A stretch of 7,526 bases of DNA from Cyclobacteriaceae bacterium (GCA_025455225.1 JALOMY010000137.1:1-7526); one strand, 5' to 3'; shown: positions 1 through 6,417, counted from the first letter of the stretch. Program-made: numbers and translations. Notes: generated by a model not told the origin, from the letters alone.

Positions 1-135
1 TACGTGAATCCAATTGGCATAGCAGATGCCATATTGTTATACCCTGAATATCAACTAGTTAGTATTTGTATATTTTACGAAATATCATAAATCACGAAAT
101 TTCATCAGCCCATTTTTGAATTTTAGCAAGCAGGC
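1..135. other. Gene-free left edge with short repeats
   Basis: No coding frame is convincing here. This is the region just past the stop codon of the Lrp-type gene. It holds a short hairpin (TGGCAT at 15-20 pairing with ATGCCA at 26-31, loop of 5) and two near-identical direct repeats, ACGAAATATCAT at 77-88 and ACGAAATTTCAT at 94-105. No good U-rich intrinsic terminator for the Lrp gene was found. The repeats could be regulatory for a gene beyond the left edge, but nothing in the window decides this. Confidence 0.4.
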
Positions 136-600
136 TTAATCAAAAAGTACTTCAGTTTTATGTTTGACTTCACGCATTACAATGGAGCTGTTAATATTAC
201 CAATACCATTTATTTTAGTCAGCTTGCCTAAAATGAAATCCTCATAAGCGCGCATATCGGGTACCAGTACTTTCATTAGAAAATCGGTTTCCCCGGTTAC
301 ATGGTAACACTCCATTACTTCATCCATGGACTGCACTTCCCGCATCAGATGAGCAATACTTTCATGGTGATGGGCCTGCATCTTGATATGAAGAAATACA
401 ATCATACCACGGTTTAGTTTTTCATGATCAAGCACAGCAACATACTTCCTGATAAAGCCACGCTTTTCCAGTTTACGGACGCGCTCAAATACCGGTGTAA
501 TTGAAAGACCCAGTTTATCCGCCAGGTTTTTATTGGTAAGGCGAGCGTTCTGCTGCAACAGGCGTAAAATTTTCTTGTCCGTTGAATCAATAGTATCCAT
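136..600 (-). CDS. Lrp/AsnC-family transcriptional regulator
   Basis: This is a DNA-binding regulator of the leucine-responsive/asparagine family, which acts in the cytoplasm as dimers or higher oligomers and usually responds to an amino acid. From the chosen start it is 154 residues, the normal family length. An N-terminal winged helix-turn-helix (about residues 4-50) begins with the typical IDSTDKKILRLLQ and has its recognition segment near LADKLGLSITPVFERVRKLE. A C-terminal RAM effector/oligomerisation domain (about 65-145) contains the VTGETDFLMKV turn at 101-111. I chose the ATG at 600 because family members usually begin a few residues before that DxxDxxIL segment. An in-frame ATG at 627 would add nine residues, and neither start has a clear ribosome binding site. 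The gene is divergent from a PLP-dependent sulfur amino acid enzyme, and an Lrp-like box lies between them, so local regulation and autoregulation are likely (inference). The exact effector is unknown. Confidence 0.93.
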   Translation of the reverse strand: MDTIDSTDKKILRLLQQNARLTNKNLADKLGLSITPVFERVRKLEKRGFIRKYVAVLDHEKLNRGMIVFLHIKMQAHHHESIAHLMREVQSMDEVMECYHVTGETDFLMKVLVPDMRAYEDFILGKLTKINGIGNINSSIVMREVKHKTEVLFD

Positions 601-630
601 TTTGGTATTAATTGCTGTATTTAACATATA

Positions 631-651
631 AAATAGAAATTATTTCTATTT
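631..651. promoter_or_regulatory. Putative Lrp-type operator (perfect inverted repeat)
   Basis: AAATAGAAA (631-639) and TTTCTATTT (643-651) form a perfect 9-base inverted repeat around a TTA centre. The inner 15-mer at 634-648, TAGAAATTATTTCTA, agrees with the E. coli Lrp consensus YAGHAWATTWTDCTR at 13 of 15 positions by hand alignment. It sits between the divergent regulator and PLP-enzyme genes, just upstream of both. Binding by the adjacent regulator is an inference. AT-rich intergenic DNA can give chance palindromes, but a match of this length to the right family is unlikely to be accidental. Confidence 0.6.
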
Positions 652-660
652 ATAATCACT

Positions 661-679
661 TTTCTAGAAATATATTGAA
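661..679. promoter_or_regulatory. Possible second, weaker Lrp-type half-site cluster
   Basis: TTTCTAGAAA at 661-670 is a perfect 10-base palindrome built from the same TTTCTA/TAGAAA half-sites as the neighbouring operator. The 15-mer starting at 665 matches the E. coli Lrp consensus at about 11 of 15 positions. The TAGAAA half-sites at 634 and 665 are 31 bases apart, close to three helical turns, as expected for side-by-side binding of Lrp dimers. The degenerate right half keeps confidence low. Confidence 0.35.
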
Positions 680-704
680 CTTCACTCAACTAAAAGTAGA
701 ATAT

Positions 705-1919
705 ATGAAATACAATCCTGCACAGAACATACAGAATCTTCAATTTTTTGGAGAGTTCGGGGGTGTGAATCCTTCCATTGAGGATTCATCAACATATACC
801 TTTCTGAAAGCTGAGAAAATGGAGGAAGTTTTTGAAAAGGAAATTGAAGGATGTTACCTCTATTCGCGGCACTGGAATCCCACCAACCGATACCTGAGCG
901 AAGCCCTGGCCAAAATGGAGAATACAGAATCAGCCGTTGTTACCGCCTCCGGAATGGCTGCTATAACATCCACTCTTCTTCAATTGTGCAGTGCCGGTGA
1001 TGAAATTATTTCCAGCCGAATGGTCTATGGAGGAACGTATGCTTTTCTGAAAAACATAGCCCCTCGATTTGGTATCCGGGTTCATTTTATTGATATCACA
1101 AACCTTGAGCAGATTGAAAAATCCATAACACCCGCTACGAAAGTTATTTACTGTGAGACGGTAAGCAATCCACTTTTGGAAATTGCCGATATTCCTTCGA
1201 TCAGCCAAATTTCTAAAAAGCACAAGATCAAACTGGTTGTTGATAACACCTTCACACCAATGATTTTGTCACCGGCTAATTTAGGTGCCGACATTGTGGT
1301 ACATAGCCTCACCAAATACATCAACGGAACCAGCGACACGGTTGCCGGAGTGATCTGTGCCTCCCATGAATTTATCCATCAGTTAAGTGATGTCCATCAT
1401 GGCATAGCCATGCTACTGGGACCCGTTATGGATAGCCTTCGTTCAGCTTCGGTATTGAAAAATCTTCATAGCCTCCATATCCGAATGAAGCAACACAGCA
1501 AGAACGGTCAATACCTGGCAGAAAAATTTGAAGAAGAGGGTATTGAAGTACATTATCCTGGATTGGTTTCACATCCACAACATGATTTGATACAACGAAT
1601 GATGAGTCCGGAATTTGGTTACGGTGGCATGCTGGTAATTAATGCGGGTACTAAGCGAAACGCCTATACTCTTATGGAGAAAATGCAACGTGCCAACATT
1701 GGATACCTTGCTGTAAGCCTGGGATTTTATAAAACACTTTTCAGCTCACCGGGTAGCAGCACCTCATCCGAGATACCTGAAGAAGAACGAGAAGCTATGG
1801 GATTAAGCGAGGGATTGGTGCGGATCAGTGTTGGGTTAGATGAATGTATTGATGAGACCTTCCGGAAAATCAAGACGTGTCTTAAAGAAACCGGGATTAA
1901 TCAACCACAGGTCTGTTGA
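705..1919 (+). CDS. PLP-dependent Cys/Met metabolism enzyme (methionine gamma-lyase-like)
   Basis: This is a cytoplasmic PLP enzyme of 404 residues of the family that includes methionine gamma-lyase and cystathionine gamma-synthase and gamma-lyase. Visible family features are YLYSRHWNPT (51-60; Tyr53 and Arg55 contact PLP phosphate of the neighbouring subunit in relatives), ASGMAA (81-86), VYGGTY (107-112; Tyr108 stacks on the PLP ring), VVDNTF (178-183; Asp180 contacts the pyridine nitrogen), the Schiff-base lysine in HSLTKYINGTSD (Lys204), and SEGLVRISVGLE-like SEGLVRISVGLD (368-379; Arg373 binds the substrate carboxylate). The ATG at 705 is preferred because residues encoded upstream of it, back to a TTG at 612, do not resemble the family and would run through the operator. 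Gly110 replaces the cysteine characteristic of methionine gamma-lyases. The divergent Lrp-type gene and shared operator argue for an amino acid catabolic role. The family is certain; the exact reaction (methionine gamma-lyase versus cystathionine gamma-lyase or synthase) is not. Confidence 0.9.
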   Translation: MKYNPAQNIQNLQFFGEFGGVNPSIEDSSTYTFLKAEKMEEVFEKEIEGCYLYSRHWNPTNRYLSEALAKMENTESAVVTASGMAAITSTLLQLCSAGDEIISSRMVYGGTYAFLKNIAPRFGIRVHFIDITNLEQIEKSITPATKVIYCETVSNPLLEIADIPSISQISKKHKIKLVVDNTFTPMILSPANLGADIVVHSLTKYINGTSDTVAGVICASHEFIHQLSDVHHGIAMLLGPVMDSLRSASVLKNLHSLHIRMKQHSKNGQYLAEKFEEEGIEVHYPGLVSHPQHDLIQRMMSPEFGYGGMLVINAGTKRNAYTLMEKMQRANIGYLAVSLGFYKTLFSSPGSSTSSEIPEEEREAMGLSEGLVRISVGLDECIDETFRKIKTCLKETGINQPQVC

Positions 1920-1930
1920 ATAGAGATATT

Positions 1931-1956
1931 GGTATGTTCACGTTTACCGGTGAATA
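1931..1956. terminator. Weak candidate terminator between convergent genes
   Basis: The 86-base gap between the convergent PLP-enzyme and glycosyltransferase genes holds TTCAC (1937-1941) pairing with GTGAA (1950-1954). A G-T and a T-A pair outside extend this to about 7 pairs, with an 8-base loop. An alternative GGTA/TACC pairing overlaps it. No strong T-run follows on either strand, so this is a positional suggestion only. Confidence 0.25.
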
Positions 1957-2005
1957 ACTGATCATTTAGATTTATTCAAGAATAATTACTAATTGATGCC
2001 GGAGG

Positions 2006-4216
2006 TTAATATTTCAAGATCCAGATTTCGTTTCCGTATTCGGACATCAATTCCTGGAGCCTGTTATTTGCTTCTTTAAACGTATTGCTGTTATAAACCG
2101 ATAAGCGGGTAAACTCTTGACCCTCGTACGAGGGTATTATTGTGGAATTAATTCCAGTCTTACTCAAACGTTCGGCATACTTGAATATATATTCCGCATT
2201 CCTGGCACTGGCAATGATTATATGATATTGTTTATTTGCTATCTGCAACGTATCGATCACACCCACTACAACATTTTCTAAAGGCTCTGCAGGCTGTATT
2301 GTTGAAACAGAATTCTCAACAGGAAGCTCATTAATTACTGAATCCTTCAATTCAGATTTCTCAATCGAAGTTGTTTGTATTGGCAACTGAGGGGTCAAAA
2401 CTTCAACGGAAGAATTAACCGTGTCGGTAGCTATTTCGCGATTTGGTTGTTCAATCTTCGGTAAATTATTCTCAGGTTGTCTAATCTCTTGTTTCTCTTC
2501 AATCGGTTCTGATTCCTGGCTGATCATTTTATCAGTAAACTGAGCTGTATACATAAAATAATACCACACCACCAATGAAGTTAGGATTAGAATTAACGCA
2601 CCACTAAGTACACGTGGCGATCCCGCTAATCTCTTTTTCGATCGGCCATTCGTTTGATCTTCAACCGGGGCAAATGAAAAAGAATGCGCCTTTCTGTAAA
2701 CATTACTCTCTTCAGCATTATAGGCATAGGCACCTGCACCAACCGGACTTAATGTAATGGCTGGTTCAGGACGTACTATTGTTTGTACTTCTTCTTTCTT
2801 AATTCCTTTACGTTCAATTTGACCCCATCCCTTCTTCTTAAATAGAAGCATTTTTAAATTACCCGTAACGTACAGATAGCTGTTGACCCAATGATAAAAC
2901 AAAGGCTCAAGAATAGCGTAGAAACTTAACCGGGCAAGTGTTCCCTGGTTTTTATAATGCCCACGCGTAAAAGCTTCAACGGTAATCGCAGTAATATTCA
3001 GTATAATACCGATGACCCAATATAATAAGAAGATGTATTCTACGATATAGAATGAAAACCAACCCAGAGATGCACCAACAATAAAATAAGTAATGCCTAT
3101 TATTTCGATAAAGGGCGTCAACCATTCGAAGAATACGTAATAGGGATAGGAAAACATTCCCAATAACTTGTATTTCGGATTAAAGAATAAATCTCTGTTC
3201 TTCCAGATAGTTTCAGTCATTCCCCGTGCCCAGCGGTCACGTTGCGAAGCCAAGGACTTAAAATTGTCGGGTACTTCACTCCAGCAGAAAGCCTCAGGAA
3301 TATACCGGATTCGATAATTAAGGTTGTTGGTATCAATGTAGCGCCACACTTTACCATCAATGTCCATATCTTCCGCCAATGAACCGGTACTGTAACCATT
3401 AACCGCTTCCAGAATCCATTTTTTGTAGACGCCAAAAGCTCCGGATATGATTTGCAACCCACGGTATCGTTGCGCGTACATACGACCCAGCATAAAGGAA
3501 CGTAAGTATTCAATAACCTGGATTTTAGCCCAGAAACTTTTTGGAACAGATGCGTCATCAACACCATCCGGACCTACGTTACAATCATTAAGAACGCCAA
3601 TTGGTGTACCGATACCTACAACCCTGCGTTCACGTTCAAAAATATCGGCCAGGTGTATGAGTGCATACTTCTCAAGAATCGAATCCGCATCAATAATGGT
3701 TACTATATCACCTTTCGCGATGGCAACTCCGGCATTTTGTGCATCGGCTTTACCGCCATTTTCCTTATCAATTACCACTAAATCCTGGTAACTGGGATTA
3801 GTTGATTTGAAATACCGCTTAATTGGCTTATGGGTAATGTTCGGACTATGTGTAAACGTATCCTCGACTTCAACCAATTCGAAGTGTTCAATTAATTTCT
3901 CTAAGGTTCCATCAGTACCACCATCCGAGCAAATAATAACTTCTTTATTCTTATAGGATTGATTTAAAAATGAGCTTACTGTATCTACAATTAATATACC
4001 CTCATTATATGCCGGTGAAATGATTGAAATCATGGGCATATCATGTTTATTCTTTTGAAGGTGCTCTTTCAATTCATGTTCTTCGATAACATGGTCATAG
4101 CGCCAGAAATAAACCTTGATTTCCAGCAACGACATGATTGAGAAGATCAGCTTTGACCCCGTGTAGAGAATGGCGTAGATAATACCGAACCAAGTAAAGA
4201 AATTAAGCCAATCCAT
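2006..4216 (-). CDS. Membrane glycosyltransferase family 2 with C-terminal SPOR domain
   Basis: This is a probable processive polysaccharide synthase of the inner membrane, in the PgaC/cellulose-synthase-like part of GT2, with 736 residues. In order it has: an N-terminal membrane helix (about 7-30); a cytoplasmic GT-A domain (about 60-340) with ISPAYNEG (66-73), SDGGTDGT (Asp98), the DAD metal/nucleotide motif (176-178), the AED acceptor-base motif (Asp283) and QRDRW (325-329); a group of membrane helices (about 350-455); a cytoplasmic segment ending in RSKKRL; another membrane helix (about 537-557); a Glu/Pro/Gln/Ser-rich linker (558-660); and a C-terminal SPOR-like domain (661-736, YHIIIASARNAEYIF ... 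EIWILKY). The positive-inside rule puts the SPOR domain in the periplasm, where such domains bind peptidoglycan strands lacking stem peptides. All catalytic motifs are intact. The ATG overlaps the upstream yaiO-like stop as TGATG, suggesting coupled translation. The sugar is not determined. Ordinary GT2 synthases end near residue 460-470, so the last 270 residues are an addition. Confidence 0.92.
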   Translation of the reverse strand: MDWLNFFTWFGIIYAILYTGSKLIFSIMSLLEIKVYFWRYDHVIEEHELKEHLQKNKHDMPMISIISPAYNEGILIVDTVSSFLNQSYKNKEVIICSDGGTDGTLEKLIEHFELVEVEDTFTHSPNITHKPIKRYFKSTNPSYQDLVVIDKENGGKADAQNAGVAIAKGDIVTIIDADSILEKYALIHLADIFERERRVVGIGTPIGVLNDCNVGPDGVDDASVPKSFWAKIQVIEYLRSFMLGRMYAQRYRGLQIISGAFGVYKKWILEAVNGYSTGSLAEDMDIDGKVWRYIDTNNLNYRIRYIPEAFCWSEVPDNFKSLASQRDRWARGMTETIWKNRDLFFNPKYKLLGMFSYPYYVFFEWLTPFIEIIGITYFIVGASLGWFSFYIVEYIFLLYWVIGIILNITAITVEAFTRGHYKNQGTLARLSFYAILEPLFYHWVNSYLYVTGNLKMLLFKKKGWGQIERKGIKKEEVQTIVRPEPAITLSPVGAGAYAYNAEESNVYRKAHSFSFAPVEDQTNGRSKKRLAGSPRVLSGALILILTSLVVWYYFMYTAQFTDKMISQESEPIEEKQEIRQPENNLPKIEQPNREIATDTVNSSVEVLTPQLPIQTTSIEKSELKDSVINELPVENSVSTIQPAEPLENVVVGVIDTLQIANKQYHIIIASARNAEYIFKYAERLSKTGINSTIIPSYEGQEFTRLSVYNSNTFKEANNRLQELMSEYGNEIWILKY

Positions 4217-5076
4217 CAGAATTCCCGGTTAATGAATACATCAATTCCTATGAAGCGGGCATACTCCGAACGTTCAGGAATGTAAATTCCTCCGTAATCC
4301 AAACCCGCTCCTAACTTATAACGACCAGTTTTAAACTGGCCATGAAAACGAATAAGGTAGGTATCGTTCCCAAATGAATTAGCAATGGATGATATATCGC
4401 GACTTGTACCCGTATCGGCACCCCGTAATGCACTTAATGCTATGAAATCAGTCTTCGTAAAATATTGGCGAGCCTGAATAAAAATGCTTTTTGTAAAACC
4501 ATTATCGATGTACGTGAAAGTAGGCCGAGCGTAGATGTACGAATTGCCAAAATAATATCCTATTGTTCCGGTGATTACAGGTATAAGGTCAAAATTAAAA
4601 GGCTTCACAACACCTAATCCGAAAGAATATTCAAAACGATTAGCCACCTGGAAAATTTCTGCCCGCAAGCGGTAATTAGGTAAGATTACAGCATTGGAAT
4701 AGGCAGCATCAAAATACATATACCCGGGCTTTTTGAATCGCCAGTAAGCTTCCGTTTCAAACTGGTAACCAAGGTTATCTCCTAATGTGTAGCGTAAAAC
4801 CCGGCCAAACAAGTCGACCTGTTTGATTCTTCTTCCATATTGAACATAAAGAAAGGTCCGGTCAGAATAATTGTCCAGGTAGTTCTCATAGCGATACCCT
4901 GCCTCCAGGGTATTAGGGAAATCTTCATCAGAAATATCCTTTTTGGCGGGTGGAATTGAATCCTGGGGGCTCAGGGCAGGTATATCTTTTACAGGAGGAT
5001 TTCCGGAAGAAGGTTCCTGAGCCCACAAACCATACGTCATGCTGATAAGCATGAAAAAGCCAACTATTTTGCTCAT
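4216..5076 (-). CDS. YaiO-family outer-membrane beta-barrel protein
   Basis: This is a predicted secreted outer-membrane barrel of 286 residues. An N-terminal signal peptide (hydrophobic core FFMLISMTYGLWA) probably ends at Ala19 before QEPSS. A Pro/Ser-rich spacer follows (about 20-53), then about 230 residues of alternating aromatic/polar beta-strand sequence (for example LEAGYRYENYLDNYSDRTFL and YFGNSYIYARPTFTYIDNGF). The protein ends in INREF, the terminal aromatic expected of a BAM-inserted barrel. Its layout resembles the barrel part of the YaiO family. In E. coli, yaiO lies in the same neighbourhood as the glycosyltransferase gene yaiP, which supports a polysaccharide link. Here the stop codon overlaps the start of the GT2 gene by one base, so the two are probably made together. 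Passage or anchoring of the GT2 product across the outer membrane is an inference. The short N-terminal spacer contains no TPR repeats, unlike PgaA-type exporters. Confidence 0.8.
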   Translation of the reverse strand: MSKIVGFFMLISMTYGLWAQEPSSGNPPVKDIPALSPQDSIPPAKKDISDEDFPNTLEAGYRYENYLDNYSDRTFLYVQYGRRIKQVDLFGRVLRYTLGDNLGYQFETEAYWRFKKPGYMYFDAAYSNAVILPNYRLRAEIFQVANRFEYSFGLGVVKPFNFDLIPVITGTIGYYFGNSYIYARPTFTYIDNGFTKSIFIQARQYFTKTDFIALSALRGADTGTSRDISSIANSFGNDTYLIRFHGQFKTGRYKLGAGLDYGGIYIPERSEYARFIGIDVFINREF

Positions 5077-5098
5077 TACTTAGAAATCAATACGGGTC

Positions 5099-5117
5099 TT
5101 TGCAAAACGCTTACAAA
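5099..5117. promoter_or_regulatory. Imperfect inverted repeat upstream of yaiO-like gene
   Basis: TTTGCAA (5099-5105) and TTACAAA (5111-5117) form a 7-base inverted repeat with one mismatch around a 5-base centre. It lies 22 bases before the yaiO-like start codon, downstream of the candidate terminator of the preceding gene. That is where an operator or 5' leader element would lie. A clear Bacteroidota -7 box (TAnnTTTG) was not found in this 105-base gap. Confidence 0.25.
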
Positions 5118-5137
5118 AGTGATAATACAGATGTAAT

Positions 5138-5176
5138 AAAAAAAGTAAACTCGATATGGGAAATCGAAAAATTACT
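5138..5176 (-). terminator. Candidate intrinsic terminator after second YceI-like gene
   Basis: Read on the minus strand, starting five bases after the TAG stop, AGTAA pairs with TTACT as an outer stem. TCGAT pairs with ATCGA as an inner stem, with a small internal loop and a 7-base loop (TTCCCAT). The hairpin is followed directly by a run of seven T including the last stem base. The stem is AT-rich, but the position and T-run fit a factor-independent terminator. It would separate the two YceI genes from the yaiO-like/GT2 pair. Confidence 0.5.
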
Positions 5177-5181
5177 CAATA

Positions 5182-5775
5182 CTACCGGTCGGTGGCGAAA
5201 CGTAAAGCAAAATCCAAATCAACCCATTCATTTACTTTTACCATGCCCATCATTCGAACAGGAGGCGTGAGTCCGAAATCAGTTAATAACACTTTCTGTC
5301 TTCCATAGATAAGTAAACTTCCCGGATTTTCAACTTTACATTTTACTGTATACTTCCTGATTATCTGATTAATATTCACTGCTATTTCAGCTTTACCTTC
5401 AAGCCACACATTTTCAGGAAGCCAGGAAGGCATAAGCGATGTTAATTCAACCTGGATAAACGGGTTTTCTTCCTCTAGAAGCATTTTTCGAAAATCCTTA
5501 TTCATGATCCCATTTCCGGAATCAAACGCACGAACCTTCAGATCAATATAACCGCCACTTAGTCGTAATGCTCCCCCCTGCTGCTTTACCTGTACGGGTT
5601 TATCAAGGGTAATCTCCTCTGTATAATCAAACTTGAAGTTATTTACATTGGTTGATCCGTAAACGGTAACCTTACTGGTTGGATGAATAAATATGCGGTA
5701 CTCCTGCCCCTGTGTTCGCACAGAAACACCGATCAGAACCAGAAATAGAATGACACACGCGTGTACCTTATTCAT
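5182..5775 (-). CDS. Secreted YceI-like lipocalin-fold protein (divergent paralogue)
   Basis: This 197-residue exported protein has a signal peptide with hydrophobic core VILFLVLIGVSV and probable cleavage near residues 22-24, before EYRIF. The mature part is a YceI-like beta-barrel: SKVTVYGSTNVNNFKF (34-49) at the first strands, IMNKDFRKMLLEEENPFIQVEL in the middle, and LTDFGLTPP..MMGMVKVNEWVDLDF near the end (164-189). This parallels the neighbouring YceI gene motif by motif (EYR start, xTDxxxxPP, final strand), so the two are paralogues, although overall similarity is low. YceI-family proteins bind isoprenoid or other lipid-like ligands in a lipocalin-type barrel in the few cases studied; the ligand here is unknown. 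The gene starts 41 bases after the other YceI gene, so both are probably on one transcript, and a candidate terminator follows. The assignment is by motif recognition and is less sure than for its neighbour. Confidence 0.75.
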   Translation of the reverse strand: MNKVHACVILFLVLIGVSVRTQGQEYRIFIHPTSKVTVYGSTNVNNFKFDYTEEITLDKPVQVKQQGGALRLSGGYIDLKVRAFDSGNGIMNKDFRKMLLEEENPFIQVELTSLMPSWLPENVWLEGKAEIAVNINQIIRKYTVKCKVENPGSLLIYGRQKVLLTDFGLTPPVRMMGMVKVNEWVDLDFALRFATDR

Positions 5776-5816
5776 CTAAAATGAACCAAGTGTCGAAAAT
5801 ATGGATAATCAAAGGA

Positions 5817-6398
5817 TTATTTAGCCGGAATAAAGACCATTTTAAATTCAACGGTAATCTCATTTCCGGTACGAATGGTCCCAAATAATGCCGTTGGCGG
5901 ATCAACATTATAATCAGTCATTTTAAGAGGTACTTTGCCTTCAAAGACCATACCACCTGCTATTTTACTATGCCGGGCATTGAACTTAATTTCGTTTGAT
6001 TTACCAGCAATTTTCAGAAGACCGGTAACATTAGCTGTGGTATTTGATAAAGTCAGGTTGGTAAGATTGAATAAAATTGCCGGGTGCCTGTCAGCTTGAA
6101 GCGCTTTATAAACATTTTTATCCATGTTCTTATCAAAATAAGCCCCATTTTCCTGGATGCTTTTAATTGAAATGGATTGAACGTTGACTGACAAAGATTG
6201 AATATTTACTAATTTATCACCATCAACCTGTACATTCATCTGGCCGGATATCTGTTCGGCCTTACATTGCCAGTTGTGCAGCGAAGATGTTCCCCGAATG
6301 ATCATCTTGCTGTCTTTAACCGATAAACGGTATTCCGTTTGGCTGAATGCTGCTATAGCATACAATAATAAGATTATCATCAGATAGGTTCTTCCCAT
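5817..6398 (-). CDS. YceI-family periplasmic protein
   Basis: This 193-residue exported protein has a short signal peptide (TYLMIILLLYAIAAFS), with predicted cleavage after Ser19 before QTEYRL. The mature part carries the usual Bacteroidota YceI signposts: SKMIIRGTSSLHNW (30-43), YFDKNMDKNVYKAL followed by HPAILFNL (88-112), VTGLLKIAGKSNEIKF (124-139), and MTDYNVDPPTALFGTI (160-175) before the final strand. YceI proteins form a lipocalin-like barrel that binds lipid-like ligands such as polyprenyl chains; the ligand here is unknown. I chose the ATG at 6398, because extending the frame two codons upstream needs a TTG inside an inverted repeat. It is followed after 41 bases by a divergent paralogue, probably co-transcribed. 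Upstream lie a perfect small inverted repeat and a possible promoter. Confidence 0.9.
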   Translation of the reverse strand: MGRTYLMIILLLYAIAAFSQTEYRLSVKDSKMIIRGTSSLHNWQCKAEQISGQMNVQVDGDKLVNIQSLSVNVQSISIKSIQENGAYFDKNMDKNVYKALQADRHPAILFNLTNLTLSNTTANVTGLLKIAGKSNEIKFNARHSKIAGGMVFEGKVPLKMTDYNVDPPTALFGTIRTGNEITVEFKMVFIPAK

Positions 6399-6400
6399 AC

Positions 6401-6415
6401 TCAACTCAAAGTTGA
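6401..6415. promoter_or_regulatory. Perfect inverted repeat touching the yceI start
   Basis: TCAACT (6401-6406) and AGTTGA (6410-6415) are a perfect 6-base inverted repeat with a 3-base centre, two bases from the ATG of the YceI gene. As RNA it would fold into a small hairpin in the ribosome landing zone; as DNA it could be an operator near the transcription start. Short repeats of this size can occur by chance. Confidence 0.3.
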
Positions 6416-6417
6416 CC

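Noticed and set aside
15..31. Hairpin near the left edge as a terminator for the Lrp-type gene
   Set aside because: The stem is only six pairs, more than 100 bases past the stop codon, and no T-run follows on the minus strand.
651..656. TATAAT hexamer that looks like a sigma-70 -10 box
   Set aside because: Bacteroidota primary sigma factors use a different -7 element (TAnnTTTG), and the hexamer is expected by chance in this AT-rich gap.
612..704. N-terminal extension of the PLP enzyme from a TTG codon
   Set aside because: The extra 31 residues do not resemble the family, cross the putative operator, and need a rare start; the ATG at 705 gives the usual length.
930..1339. Minus-strand open frames opposite the PLP enzyme
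   Set aside because: They lie wholly antisense to a gene with intact catalytic motifs, and their translations resemble no protein family.
3217..3791. Open frames in other frames of the glycosyltransferase gene (both strands)
   Set aside because: They are contained in the GT2 catalytic region, where the DAD, ED and QRDRW motifs fix the true frame; they have no signal, domain or initiation context of their own.
5182..6398. The two YceI genes as lipoproteins
   Set aside because: Neither signal peptide has a lipobox with a cysteine at the cleavage site; the Cys at residue 7 of the second protein lies before the hydrophobic core.
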